A stretch of 64,000 nucleotides of DNA from Seiridium cupressi (lineage: Eukaryota; Ascomycota; Sordariomycetes; Amphisphaeriales; Sporocadaceae). Each line of letters begins with the position of its first letter. The stretch's first letter is position 1. Where the stretch lies: NCBI GenBank assembly GCA_036674765.1, contig JARVKI010000100.1:85088-149087 (forward strand), written 5' to 3'. Both the position numbers and the translations under genes were made by a program. Below, piece by piece: positions 33,901 through 46,056 of the stretch. Under the pieces are notes generated by a model. It searched no databases. It worked only from the letters and a program-made list of their open reading frames with translations, and was not told where the DNA came from.

Positions 33901-36134
33901 ATCCTCGGCCACAGCGTCTTTGCTGCCCCAGATGAAAGTGGCATCACGGAAGCCAATAACCTTGTTGCCTGATTCATCCACATTGTCTGGGCCAAGTTGC
34001 TTGTACTTCTCGGTCTCATCTTCCTTCAAGAAATCGTCTACACGGTCAATGGAAACCTGCGCCTCCTGTACGTGAGCAATCATATCGCCAAGTTGGTCAA
34101 GGGGTACTCGAAGAAGCATGAATAGAGATATGGCGGTAAAAGCAATGGAAGGATAGAGCGGTTTTTGTTCAATCTTGGTGAAGACCAGGAATGAGAAGAA
34201 CGTAATCAGGACTGGCACGGTATTCCAGATAGCAACAGCGAGTGCCCAGACCATATAACGGTTTCGGAGAGCCTTGAGCTCGGCAGCTCTTTTTTCATCA
34301 ACAATCTGACTAAAGCGTTGCTCCCAGGCGAAGTACTTGATGATACGGATATTTTGCAAAACCTCGTTTGTTGTCGAGATGCGCTTGTCGGTCGCTGCCA
34401 TGATCTTCTTCTGTGTATAGTTGAAACCCCTGGCAAGAAGGATGTTGACCGGAAGGAGGATGACCATAACAATGAGACCTGGGATGGCGCTAAGGCCCAT
34501 GATTCGATACAAAAGCGCGATTGCGACAATGAGCTGGGATGGAGCATGCGCAACCAAGAAGTGCAGATATGATGTGACCTCGCCAATCTTGAAGCTGTCC
34601 ACTGACATCAGATTGATGATGGTTCCCAAGTTGGCTTGCTCGTCGGTAGCCTTGGTCGGATCGCTATCCGCACCCTTGGTCGAGGCTGCATCGTCCGCTT
34701 TCTTCGCGTCCTTCTTCTTGAGGCCCACCCATCTCTTCAGCTTTTGTAGTCTGTTTTCTTGGCCGTCATCCTTCTTGGTCTTCGAGAGCACGGTATCCTT
34801 GCCACTAGCTGCCTTGCGTCGAAGTGCCTTGGCGTAGATTTCTCCAATTATAATGGCGCGAATTCTGACACACATCTTGCGTCCAATCCACAGTGCTTGA
34901 CCGTCTGCTACCGAGCGGATGAGATCAGAGATGGGCAGCAGGATGACGTAGAGCCAAAGAACATTCTTGGGAGCGTCTTCCGGTCGTTCAACAAATTCCA
35001 GGATAGCTTTCAGAAGCAGAGTTGGAGCGAAGGTTAGCACACCAGCCAATACAGCCCATACACCTTGCATGATGAGTGCGCCCTTGAAGAATTTGCCCAA
35101 ATGCCAGGCCAGGCTTGTCGTTTTCTTCATATGGCGATACTCGGCCAGAACGACGGCAGCCTTGTCCTTCGGGAGTAGATTCCAGACCATACTAATCTCG
35201 TAAGTCTCCTTGTAACCCTTCCAAAGAATACTGTCCACCCAAGCGAACGTAAGCAAAGAGAAAACGGAAGCCAGAGGTTCACGCGATGGCTCAATGTCAC
35301 CCTCCCATTCCAATAGAACAGTCTTGTTTCCTTTCCTAGTGGTCATGGCCAAGCCGAATAGTATACTGGTCAAGGCAAAGTCCACAATGGCAATTGTCTG
35401 CGCCAGCTGTGAGCTAGGATGAATCAGAACAGAGCGGAACGGAATGAGACTGAACAGCCACTGCAGAGTATATATTGTTGCTGTGTGGCTCCAGATGTGC
35501 GGAACCCGCCATTTTGTGTTTCCAAGGAAGAGCCGCAGTGTCGCGAGAACCAAGACATAAACCCATGTAACAATTCCTACAACAGCAGCAATCTGGCCAC
35601 GTCCACCATAAGAGTGCGTAACGAGAGCCACGACATTGATAGCTATCAGTATAGTTATAGCGAGTTCTTCGACAATGACAGAGAGCTGCTGGCCGGGAGG
35701 GGTGTCGGCCTGGACAATAGAGCCTTTGGTAGTGGTCTTGACTAGAGCAAGTCGCCCGCCGCCATTTTGGGCGATGGTGAGTCCGTCCTCGTCCTCATCC
35801 GTACTCGAGTCCTCATTCTCCTCAGGTGGTAATTCAGTGTGATTCAAGTGCTGTGATACTTGTTCGTAGTCGTCGCCTGACCGTTTTCTCTTGATCTTTC
35901 TGTGGATATTCTGTATTATAATATTTACCAAAGAAAGACCTATAATAATCGTGGGGAAGAGTATCCTGAGGTAGCTATAATTTGGGGGGGAAAGACAGTC
36001 AGTATACATGACGAGAGAGATGCGGCTGGCAATGGCCATGGTGAGCAAGAACTTGCTTACTCTGATTGGAAACAAGGGACAAAGTCGTCAACCTGCCATA
36101 TCGGCCAACCGCAAGACCCTAAACCCGTCGACAT
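30985..36134 (-). CDS. ABC-C (MRP) full transporter with TMD0
   Basis: Multidrug-resistance-associated type ABC exporter of about 1687 aa. The long exon 35974-30985 is joined to a short first exon, 36134-36061, that starts MSTGLGSCGWPIWQVDDFVP and ends CFQSD. An 86 bp intron with GTAAGC donor, ACTGAC branch site and TATAG acceptor lies between. TMD0 (five helices from YLRILFPTIIIGL on) precedes a linker and TMD1. NBD1 has GPTGSGKTSLLMALLG, LSGGQKQRISLARAVY and LLLDDCLSAVD. After TMD2, NBD2 has GRTGAGKSSLALALF, LSQGQRQLLCLARAML and VLIMDEATASID. Lys/Asp-rich inserts sit in the TMD1 cytosolic loop and between NBD1 and TMD2, and NBD2 carries a Ser/Pro/Thr insert as in many fungal members. It exports organic anions or conjugates, at the vacuole or plasma membrane (not decidable here). 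Confidence 0.93.
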
Positions 36135-39100
36135 TGTCGTGGGTGTGATCCCATACGCGACGAGATGGTACGAACCAAGACAAGGTGGCGGCGGGCGGTT
36201 GCGATGGCGGGAGCGGTCGCTGATGGTGACGCTATCCGATGACGAGGGCCGAGATAAGCGCTGTCCGACGGGCTACCGACTACTCGCACGACTATTGAAT
36301 CGGACGAAGGCAGCAATTGCGATTGAACCAGCAGACGGGAGGAGATTGTCGCAGGCTTTGGCTGGAGGGGATCAGAACATGGCCACTGATCACGGACGTG
36401 GAGCGAAGGAAATCGAAAAGTCAAAAGTCTCGAAAAACCTCGGCGGTAGGACGTTATGTCAGTCAGGTGGGGAGATAACAGTCATAGCTTCGCTAACGTG
36501 CAGTGAGCATTCAAGGTAGCCCGGTACCTACCTACATTGTAGTGCTAGGCACCCTTCTGGCTTGGCGGGCTGTCGCAATAGACGCATGCGTAGAATGCGG
36601 CTAGCCTCGTCGCCATGCAAGCTGGCGGGGCACACAGCAGGCGCTAGCTGGGACGTTTGGTACTCTTGACCCAGGGCGATCGCTGCTGCATCGTCGCGAA
36701 GAAGCGCATTTTACTTTGGCGTTGTGTCCACCGTAATCAGAAGTCCGCTGACCGGTACCTAATTTGACCAGGAAGACCATGGTCTGAGAGCAATGCGCAA
36801 CTTCAAGGCCGCGTCTGCCTCATCTTCATCTGGGTTGGAACAAAGGCAAATAGACGGCCGGACAAGCCGTTCTACGAGATGCTGCGATCGAGTTGTCAAC
36901 TGACATCATGTAGTTCGCAAGCGCAGGCGCAATCTGCAGTGGCCCCACCCGATGCCAATTGTATCTACAACGGTCGACCTGGCCGCGGGAAGAGCTTCCG
37001 ACATCATGTACTGAGCAAGTTACTCACTGAATTGAATATCGAGCTCTTTCATCTGCCAATGCCAGGTCAGAGCTTTCTTGTTTCGCCGAGAGCCGCAAAG
37101 CAGAGACCTCACAATACAATGTCATATCATGATGTGTCTTCGTAATCTCTCGATTTGATTGCTGCCTGGTCTGTTCTCTTTTCAAGGCGTCCACTGGGCG
37201 GCCTGTAGTACGTACATACGGTCTGTTTGGAGATGCAATACATGCACTCGTACCTTCATCACTGCATCCTACTCCGCAGCGACCCAGACCCCGACCCAGT
37301 CTCCGATCCAGTCTCCAGTCTCCAGTCTCCTCCGTCCCAAGACAATCCTCCGGCTCCATAACCCAAGTACGTTTGGGGGGCAGGCCTCCTCCTGCCTCAT
37401 TCAGAGCGCCGACTACATGTAGTTCGCATGCAGCGAGCACGCAAACCCATTCTAGCATGCAATGGATTAGAATGACACATTTTCGCAACATCAGTAGCCT
37501 GCGTACTGATGCTGACGCCTAATTACATATTATCGTGTCGCCAGCCTCTCCAGCAGTCGAGACGAGGTCCGCCCTGGCCTAACTGGCATTCCGCCATGCA
37601 TCACCACGCCATTCGGCAGTGCCCACAGGTGAAAAGTGATTGCAAGCCCGGCATCACGTACCCGACCGAGCCCACCCCCGGTCACCGCTTCCGGTACGAC
37701 AACTTGGGCGCTGGATTGTTTGTATCTGCGGGGTTAACGTTTAAGTTCTTTCGTCTTCCCAAGGCTGCGTACAAATTGGCTTCCATCATTGGACAACCAC
37801 CCCCAGCCGTCAGATCAGATAAGAGGACTGCTTGCAGACAGAAAAACATGCAGACCAGTACACACGCGCCGGAAGTCCATCCCTGGCTTCCACCCTGCAG
37901 TGGTCTCATCTGATCTCGCCAGGCATCCCCCGGCCTCTCCACGCATGTGAAGTTCGACGCATCTCGAGTTCTACCTAACCAGCCACTCATGCACTCGTCT
38001 TTCTGCTTGATATCCAATCCGTGGCGCCTGGCCCATATCAGATCGAATCTCATAGGTCCTTAGCTCCCATATCAGCTTACTCCATCCTTGCGGCATAGCA
38101 CAATGAACAAACACAATATGCAAAGCTTGAGCCGCATTGCGATTGCCGAAGGTCATTCTGCGAAACTGCTGGGCACAACTGCCAGTGGTGGTTGCATTGT
38201 GTAAGGGAAGTTTAACGTTATTCTTAAGGTAACCAGACTCGTGATTGGGGGACGTTATTGCTACTATTCCAGAGACCCTCTCCATCTGCAGGATCAACGT
38301 AATAAACTTCCGGCTATTCTTTGGAGGTTTGATTTCTGCCAAAGGTCTGTCGGACACCCATGTCCTGGCACATATCGATTGTTCAACGACCATACACCGC
38401 TCATTCACAATGCTTCTATTGCGCATGGCCATGGGATTGTGGGTTCGCGGCAATTGTCTGTTCTGTTTATATACTTTAGTCGATCCTATAGTGAGACATG
38501 CTCGCTAAGTATGCCATACAGCAAAGCAAAAGAGCATGGGGGTTGACTCTGGTTATTCTTGTTTTCTTGTTTGTAATTAACAGTATAACGTGTTCCTCCG
38601 ACCGCTCCGTGACAATACCGGGACTACATGCCCTAGATCCACTTGCTATGACGTGACAAACCTCACAGCGGATATGCTTAGATCTGGGGGTTGAAGGGAC
38701 TTTCGTTACAGTTGGCTATCTCAGTTGATTGTAAAGTTATAAGCTATTATCCTATTGGCTCAATTGCGTGGTTAAAGAGTCAAAACACAACTAGCCAAAA
38801 ATACGAACATACATAAACTTGGACCGGGAAAGAGTGCCTATCTCACCACTCTCACCACATTTATCACTTCCAATTGAACATCGAAAGGCGTTCGTTCGTA
38901 CGATGTAGCCCTCTCTTTGGTCTGAAGTTTGTTGTTCTAAGTTCCAGGAGGTGACCGCGTGGAGGAGCTACGCTGAAGGAATTAGCCCCGCTCCATAAGC
39001 AGGTCGTACACCAAACCTAATTAGGCCTCTAGCGTCAGCGCTATACTCGCTGGTCACTAAGTCATCTGGTTAATAGATGAACCAGGCTCATCGTAAAGAT

Positions 39101-39344
39101 CAGCCAATGAGTTTAGTCCTCTTCTCTCATAGTTGCAATTTAGTATTTAAATGGCTACTATCGCTCGATCCCGTCCAACACGACGATGGTCTGCAACTGC
39201 TCGAGCTCTGTACTATCCGCTGTTCGTCGAAATCTACATCCAATCTCTGACTCGCGAAACACTGGAATGTTTCAAGCAGTGGCACAGTGAAAACACGGAA
39301 AAGGACTTTCATCTTCTAGAGAGAGTCGGGGTTCCGTTTGAGCC
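36135..39344. other. 3.2 kb intergenic stretch
   Basis: No gene was recognised. The longest frames are 37024-37491 and 37971-38453 on the minus strand (155 and 160 aa). They are rich in mixed residues, overlap other open frames and show no domains. A CCAGTCT heptamer occurs three times at 37308-37328. The last part must contain the promoter of the flavin monooxygenase. Confidence 0.5.
37308..37328. repeat. Short tandem repeat (CCAGTCT)x3
   Basis: Three perfect heptamer copies inside a longer run of imperfect CCAGTCTC/CCGATC units starting near 37282. A simple intergenic repeat. Confidence 0.85.
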
Positions 39345-41018
39345 ATGCTGGAAAGACCGAAAGTTGCCGTCATAGGCGGGGGCGCCCTAGGTCTTATGGC
39401 TTTGAAGCAATTCCAGGAGGATGGCTTTGACGCGGTTGGCTTCGAGGCGCGACCCTATATCGGCGGCCTCTGGAAGGACACGGACGATGACACCATCTCG
39501 GTTCACGCCAACACTATTTTCAATACAAGCAAATTCCGCGCTCCAATATCCGACTACCCATTTTCTGAGGACACAGATGTATACCCAACGGCCGCACAAA
39601 TGCATCGGTACCTAAACGACTACGCGGATCATTTTGGTATCCGAGAGAAAATCCATGTGGGGCATCGTGTAAGACATATCGTGCGGAGAGATAGTGAAGA
39701 TGACTGGGAGATCCAAGTGAGGCATATTGATTCTGAAAAGGAGACAACGTATTACTTTGATCGCGTCTGCGTCGCAACGGGCTCTTTCTTCTCTCCCAGA
39801 TGGCCGAAGCTGGAAGGCATTGAGAAATTTGAGGGTAAAGTTCTACACAGCATAGACTTTCATGGGTCTAAACCATTCAGAGGTCAAAATGTTCTCATCA
39901 TCGGCCTGCACGCCACCGCGCAGGACGTTACGAACTTACTATCCGAGTCAGCGAGAAAGGTCTATCTTAGTCATCGACGCGGTGTGCGTTTCTTGCCTAG
40001 GTTCAACGATGGTGGCGCGCCAATCGATGTAACAGTGAAGCTGCCCACTCTCATGTTTCAGAGCTTTATGGAAAGCAGATTACCTGCCGTATGGACTTGG
40101 CTACTCAATCGGGTGACGGACTCCATGTCCAAAAAGGCCTTCCCAGATATTCCGGATAATTGGGATTTGAGGCTGGCTCCTTCGATGGCTGTGACTACAC
40201 CCTTAATGGCCGATACCATTTGGCCGCACCTCAAATCTGGTTTCGCCGAGCCTGTACCCACAGTGGAGGAAATAACAGGCCTGAAGACCGTCATGCTCAC
40301 GAATGGGAGAGTGTTAGAAGACATAGACACCATCTTATACTGTACAGGATACGATATCTCTGTACCAAAGGACCTCATTCCCAGACCCGCGAACGCCGCA
40401 CACGCAACATCATACGATCCATATCCCAACGGACCAGGCTATAATCCTTATCTGTACAACAATATCTTTCCACTAAGCCCAGATCCTAAGATACAAACTT
40501 CTCTCACTTTCCTTGGACAAAGCGCCGTCCATTACCCTGGATTTGTCCAATTTGAGCTTCAAGCCATGGCCATATCACAGATCTGGCGGGGAAAACACAG
40601 TCTTCCATCATATGAAGAAATGCTAAACTGGCATCAAAAGCATAGATCCCAGCGCGAGGCCACGGCCCTCAAGCACGACGTACCCAAAGATAGCACGTTT
40701 TATACCTTAAGTATGCCATTTGGTTATATGTTTCCATGGCTTAACAAAATGGCAGGGACGGGCATCTATGAAACATTTGGCGGAAAGCTAGGCGGGCTGT
40801 TCAACATTCAAGCTTGGAAGTTGTGGTGGGAGGACCGCGAACTGTACGACTTGTGTACGAAGGGAGTATTGAGTCCGGCAGTGTTCAGGGCTATTGCTAC
40901 AAGCGGTCGAAAGGCTTTGGGACGGGAGGAGGTAAAGAGAATCTTAGAGACCGATAATATGATCTTGGAAAAGGCTGTGGCGATGAAGAAGGCAGAGTTG
41001 AAATTGGCCAAAAGCTAG
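39345..41018 (+). CDS. Flavin-containing monooxygenase (FMO-like)
   Basis: Intronless 557 aa flavoprotein. The FAD site is VAVIGGGALGLMALKQF near residue 8, followed by FEARPYIGGLW. The FMO fingerprint FxGxxxHxxxY/F is present as FEGKVLHSIDF at about residue 162. ATGSFFSPRWP precedes it, and ILYCTGYDIS lies in the C-terminal half. The NADPH-binding loop is unusual: it reads IIGLHATAQDV, with His in place of the second Gly of GxGxxG/A. FMOs oxygenate N, S or ketone groups using NADPH and O2. The likely role is oxidation of a xenobiotic or secondary metabolite. No biosynthetic core gene lies near it, and no membrane anchor is obvious. The start gives the expected short leader before the FAD motif. 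Confidence 0.92.
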   Translation: MLERPKVAVIGGGALGLMALKQFQEDGFDAVGFEARPYIGGLWKDTDDDTISVHANTIFNTSKFRAPISDYPFSEDTDVYPTAAQMHRYLNDYADHFGIREKIHVGHRVRHIVRRDSEDDWEIQVRHIDSEKETTYYFDRVCVATGSFFSPRWPKLEGIEKFEGKVLHSIDFHGSKPFRGQNVLIIGLHATAQDVTNLLSESARKVYLSHRRGVRFLPRFNDGGAPIDVTVKLPTLMFQSFMESRLPAVWTWLLNRVTDSMSKKAFPDIPDNWDLRLAPSMAVTTPLMADTIWPHLKSGFAEPVPTVEEITGLKTVMLTNGRVLEDIDTILYCTGYDISVPKDLIPRPANAAHATSYDPYPNGPGYNPYLYNNIFPLSPDPKIQTSLTFLGQSAVHYPGFVQFELQAMAISQIWRGKHSLPSYEEMLNWHQKHRSQREATALKHDVPKDSTFYTLSMPFGYMFPWLNKMAGTGIYETFGGKLGGLFNIQAWKLWWEDRELYDLCTKGVLSPAVFRAIATSGRKALGREEVKRILETDNMILEKAVAMKKAELKLAKS

Positions 41019-42691
41019 ATCAAGAACTTGTAAGACGATGTTGGTATACTCGAGAATCTTGTGGAAGATAATCTACTTTTGAGCGGATACTTACATGTAG
41101 GCAGTAGTGCGAATGACCAACAGAGCACTGCGGTGATGGTGACCAGCCACGAATCAATCACAGTGAGTATATATGGCATAATGACTGACCCTGATCTTCC
41201 TTGTGTGATAGTAATGGAATGCGGCGCCAACCTCTCAGCGATATTGTTTTTATTGGAGGATATGAATGGAGGTGATTAATAGAAAATTGAAAAAAGCAAC
41301 CCATTATCTCCAAGAGCCTGACGCTCAGCGATTGGGCTGACAAGCCGAAAATGTGTGGTCGTGTCTATATGTGGATACGGGGGACGTCCCGGTTCCAAAG
41401 ATATGAGTAGTGCTAGGCACTACTACTAGCACTAGTTGCCGGTGATGAGCGCCGCTAAGGTATGTAGATGTCGTCTAGACTACATGCATTCGGCGAGATA
41501 CCGAGCATCTGAAACGACAGCATTCAGGCATAAATATGTAGTGCTAGCAGAGTTGTATTCGGGGGGCTTCATTGCAATTGCGTACTCCTAGTGGAGCTTA
41601 TTCCAAAATTATCTTGTTTTTGTGTGCTCAAGGATTCGTCATTCCCGAAACGGTGTTGGCGGCCCGTCACCGGATTTCGGGTATACATATGACAATCTGG
41701 AATTATTTCAAGCACCTATGGCATATAGCACTGAACATTGGGGCATTTGACACGCCTCATACCTGCTGTTTCTTATATGCCGATGACTAGTTGTACGTAT
41801 TCCATTCGCTACACTCTCAAATGATGACACTCAAGCCAGTCCTTGTACACCTCAATATGTGCTATTTGTGGCCGGGAAGATCTTCCCAGTTAGTTCTGAA
41901 CCCAATTATTCTTGTTTGTTGTATTGGGTATGTTACCGGTAGCGCGGTACAGCTTGCAGGGGCAGCCGCAACAGGACTAAGATCTGCCACGTTCTTCTCA
42001 TATTCCTGGCAAGCATGACCGCATGCTGCTCGCAGTGCATGCTATATCGCCGAGTATATGAGATACCTAATGCAGTGCGTCCAGAATTTAGCAATGACGC
42101 CTTTCACAACGACTTCGGACTGTATGGTCCGGTTGTTACGGCACTTTTCCCAATGCACGAGGAGCGGTCCCTAGCTTAACGGCCCTAAGACATCTTAGTA
42201 TCCACCTTATTTTTTCGACAACGTCAAGGATGACCCAATTTTGATAGACCATGCTTGATTCTGAATCATAGCAAGCAGCCAAGGTGGAAAACCCGGCCCA
42301 AAGCAGAATCTTCATCTCTTAACAATGGGGTTCGCCTTCCGCCGTCTTGAGCCGCATGTGTTAGATATGTTTCCCCCCTCTTCAAGCGCAGCTAGATTTT
42401 ATGACGAGACCGCCGTGGGTTGGGATTCAGCCATGGCCCAACCATCACTCTTTCGCGGTTTTTACCATCGCCACGCCGCTTTGGTCTGCAAAACGGGACA
42501 ATGATGGCATCATACCGGAGGCCTGTCCGCATATATGGGTCTGACAGAAACTGCGGGTCCCGTTTCCTGTAAATTCGGCGTTGTTCATGGCAGAACCTGG
42601 ACAAGCTCCACGCAATCGACGATAGTGGGTAAGCTGCGCGATGCCCGATATAAACAGCGTTGCCTCTGCATAGTCTTGACTGGCCACCCTG
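41019..42691. other. 1.7 kb intergenic stretch
   Basis: No gene seen. Frames such as 41572-41790 and 42445-42864 are short and unsupported. The end of the region is the promoter of the aquaglyceroporin. Confidence 0.5.
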
Positions 42692-44392
42692 TTGAACATT
42701 AATCTGGCTATCCCGCGGGCGATAACCTTTCCAAGTTTTACAGACGACAACAGGATCATGCAGTCTCCTATGTCGTCACATCGTGACGACGGACTACAGA
42801 CCGGGAGCGAGGCAGCTAGGACCCCAAGTGTGCGCCAACAACATAATACCAGGCCTACAGCCAACTTGCATCGGGGCCAGAAGTTCGGTTCGTCCGTTCG
42901 AGGGGCTTATACTGCTGGTCGGTCAGATCTTGATAACCAGTCACTACACACGATTCCCGAGACCCCTCGCGCAGAACGTCTGGGGTGGATTGACGAGGAG
43001 TATATCGACCAGAACCCTTGGCACTTTCAAGCAAAGAACAAGCCCGTCTTTAGCTTAGGTGGCCCATTGCCGCGTCTTGTGCGTGGTCCGAGGAAACCAA
43101 AGCATAACAAAGATCGTTCACGCGACGAACTTGCGGAGAGGGGCGAGCTTGAGCCGGACAGGTCAGAAGCGGAACTCGTCCGGAGTCAAGGATCGAGAAA
43201 CAACATCAACGAAGCTACGCATACAGCATCTGGTACGGCCCACAATGATAAGCGCAATGCCGCCGGCCAACCTGTCTTCGACTATGTTCCTAGAGAAGCA
43301 GGTACACGAAACCATCCAGACACAGACACAACCTCCCCCGCATTTAAAATCGACGGCGAGCCTCTCGGCAAACGAGAGGATGATAGAATTCAGGACGAAG
43401 ACAGAGATCCGAATGAGTTTCGTAATCGGTGGGCAAGGATACGAGCAAAGCATCCCGAACCCCTCGCCGAATTTCTCGCGGTAAGGACACAAACCTCCCA
43501 CCCCCCCTCGGATCTACTCATTTGCTGATGCAATTCAAGACCGGAGTAGCTATCTTCTTAGGTCTAGCTGGTAGTCTTTCGGTATATCTGTCTCAAGGCC
43601 AATCAGAACCATATGGCTCCTACGAAACGTCATGCTGGGCATGGGGCTTCGCGTGGATGTTTGGTGTCTATCTCGGTGGTGGTGTGTCTGGTGCACACAT
43701 GAATCCCGCTATATCTATCAGTCTATCTCTATTCCGTGGGTTTCCATGGCGCCAGTGTGCCATCTATGTAATCGTACAATTCATCGCGGCAATTGTCGCT
43801 GGTGCGCTGGCGTATGGTTGCTTCGCTGACACGATACATTACGTTGACCCAACCTTGGAGAATGCATCGAAGGCTTTTCTGTCAACACCTCAGAGCTGGG
43901 TCACACCCGGCAACGCTTTCTTAAACCAATCTGTGGGATCAGCTATCATGATGATTGTGGTGTTTGCTTTGGGAGATGATCAGAACAACCCTCCTGGTGC
44001 GGGAATGCATGCTTTTGGTAAACAATCCCATCTTATATAACGACGAGGAAAATTGCTCACCATCTTCGCTAGTTCTTGGCCTGCTGGTTGCCACATTGAA
44101 AATGACTCTGGGTTTCAACATTGGGTCCGCACTAAATCCAGCTTCAGACTTCGGACCAAGACTAATCGCCTACGCAATTGGATATAGACAAAGCCACGTG
44201 TTTGTAGACCCTTGGTGGATATACGGGCCATGGGTTGCGACTTTGGTCGGATCATTCATTGGTTGCATCATCTACGATGGGTTTGTCTTTGTGGGATCCG
44301 AAAGTCCAGTCAACTATAGGTATCCCCCGACGATGAGAAGGAAAATTGAAAAGAAGGGTCGCCAGGTGATCAACAAGCTTAGCGAATCTTAA
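42692..44392 (+). CDS. Aquaglyceroporin (MIP family) with long N-terminal extension
   Basis: Exons 42692-43480, 43540-44017 and 44073-44392 join in frame (528 aa). Residues 1 to about 260 are hydrophilic, charged and probably disordered and cytosolic, as in Fps1- and Yfl054-like fungal channels. The channel part begins at EFLA/TGVAIFLGLAG. The first pore loop reads GGGVSGAHMNPAISIS and the second FNIGSALNPASDFGPRL. The Asp after the second NPA box and the following FGPR mark a glycerol-type channel. The residue directly after the second NPA, normally the invariant selectivity-filter Arg, is Ser. Six helices are evident, plus a short Lys-rich C-tail. A later start (42758 or 42773) is possible. 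Expected role: glycerol or small-solute passage, with the N-terminus as regulatory region. Confidence 0.9.
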
Positions 44393-45233
44393 TGACGATA
44401 TTAACGAATAACAAGCCACTTATTGGTGTTGCTCCATTCTCTTTCACAACGAACAGCCTCAACGACCTTGGTATCAACGACTCGTTCAACAGTGATGCCC
44501 CAGACCTGAGATTTATATAACATGCTTGAGTACGGCCGAATAACAGAGTTTCCTAAACCAATAGGCAGCGAAGGTGGATGAAATTTACGGTTGATACTGT
44601 TAATAATAATTTAATGTGCTCCAAATCAGGTGCATAGACATAACTAGGATTCATTTATTCTGGCAAGATGAAATAAGGATATGACAACCTGTATAAATTA
44701 TTGCAAAACGAAGTGATTGAAGAACAGGCCAGAATCATTAATAGAAAGATCTTTAACTCTGTTCAAAACAGGCTAATCACTTGCAAGGGTAGGACTCATT
44801 GCCAAGCCCATCATGGCACTGATGTTCAAGTTTATGAAGGTTTTCGCAAGACTATTCCTTGGAATTGTGTGGCCATACACTACAAGATGGGCCACATTCA
44901 CCACGATCTGCGAATACAACCAGGTGTATATTCCACGAAATTTGTATCCGAGATCCAATCTGATTTATATCATACCAAAAAGTCGGTTAAATGTCCGGTG
45001 AAGCTGCTTGAGTGCATAAAAGCTAATGCAACTCACGACAGTCGTTGAAACTCTGCAGCTTGGTCAATGTGTGGAGGTTGGTTACTCTGAAATCTATAAC
45101 ATCATAGTCAATATGGAGCGCAAGCACAGGTCGCCTAAGGTTATTCATGAGCTCACTGAGCTGGTTGAATTTAAGATCGTCGACTCGATTTACGAAGGCA
45201 CTAAGCGGAAGCGTGCCAGCTTGTTTTTAGTGG
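44393..45233. other. Intergenic, no supported gene
   Basis: About 840 bp. AT-rich open frames at 44701-45048 and 45026-45313 show no recognised domain. The second one runs into the start of the kinase-like gene in another frame and could belong to its 5' region. Confidence 0.4.
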
Positions 45234-46056
45234 ATGTCCGAGCAGCAAATGGAAGAACCGGGACCAAACCCCGGCGCCCCCCCCAAGGAGCGCTACCTAC
45301 ATGTATGTTTTGAAGATGGTAAGAGGGCTTTGTCTAAAACTCAAAGTCACCGTGCACGTCCTAATGGGAGATTCTGGCCAAAGTTTCTGAAAGCTCGCGC
45401 GAATGAAGACGACTACAGGAGGGAGTTCGCAGTAAGTTCAGAGCTTGCTCGCATCACTGCTGTAGAGACACCGGAGGCAGCTCGTGATACTCTCTTTAGC
45501 GACGACAGCGATCCTTCCACACTTCAATGGCTACGCTGCTACGGGACCATTAGGATAAGGCTTACTCCTGCACGGAACGAATGGATTCCTGGCTACACGG
45601 GTCTGGATGCTTGTTATGGCATTCTGACCGAGTATATCAGTGGCCTCGAATTGCTGACTGGGGAAGACATAACGGATGAGAAGGCTCTCGAAATCAAGCA
45701 GCTACTTGCAGACCTGCACACAATGAAGGTACTACACCATGATCATGTCAATCATGATATCTGGCCAGAAGTTGGCTTTTGTAACCTATTTCTCCATACG
45801 AATACCGTTACTGATGAAAAATGTTCGTCTCATTTATGTTTCGCTTTTTCGCGATGCATCTCCTTATGATTTGTGTATGAGACTACTCATTTTGGACTTC
45901 GATAAAGCATTGATACTAGGCGATACTGCTAGTGACAGAGTCCTTCTTGCTGAGGAGGCAAAACGCATGGCTGATATGCTCGAACAAGCTATGTCAAGCA
46001 AGGCAATCGTCGAGTCCCTGCCAAGAGAGATACAACAACTACTCGCAGACCAATGA
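45234..46056 (+). CDS. Protein-kinase-like fold protein, structure uncertain
   Basis: Two frames appear to form one gene. The first (45234 to about 45830) reads MSEQQMEEPGPNPGAPPKER, later EYISGLELLTGEDIT, and LLADLHTMKVLHHDHVNHDI then EVGFCNLFLHTN, which matches the catalytic-loop region of fungal kinase-like proteins with the usual HxD/N changed to HDHVNHD. The second (from about 45885 to the stop at 46054-46056) gives LLILDFDKALILGDTASD, corresponding to the metal-binding DFG-like step, and a helical end. The frames are offset by one. A GT...AG pair that restores the phase with a good donor was not found, so the joint is either an odd intron or a frameshift. An 8-C run lies at 45277-45284 near the start. 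Function unknown; possibly a degenerate pseudokinase or a broken gene. Confidence 0.45.

Noticed and set aside
37024..38453. Two minus-strand frames of 155 and 160 residues
   Set aside because: They overlap open plus-strand frames, have no domain, signal or membrane pattern, and lie in repeat-bearing intergenic DNA; not enough to call genes.
41572..41790. A YADD tetrapeptide at the end of a short frame, as in reverse transcriptases
   Set aside because: The surrounding residues show no other reverse-transcriptase blocks and the frame stops immediately after it, so the match is chance.
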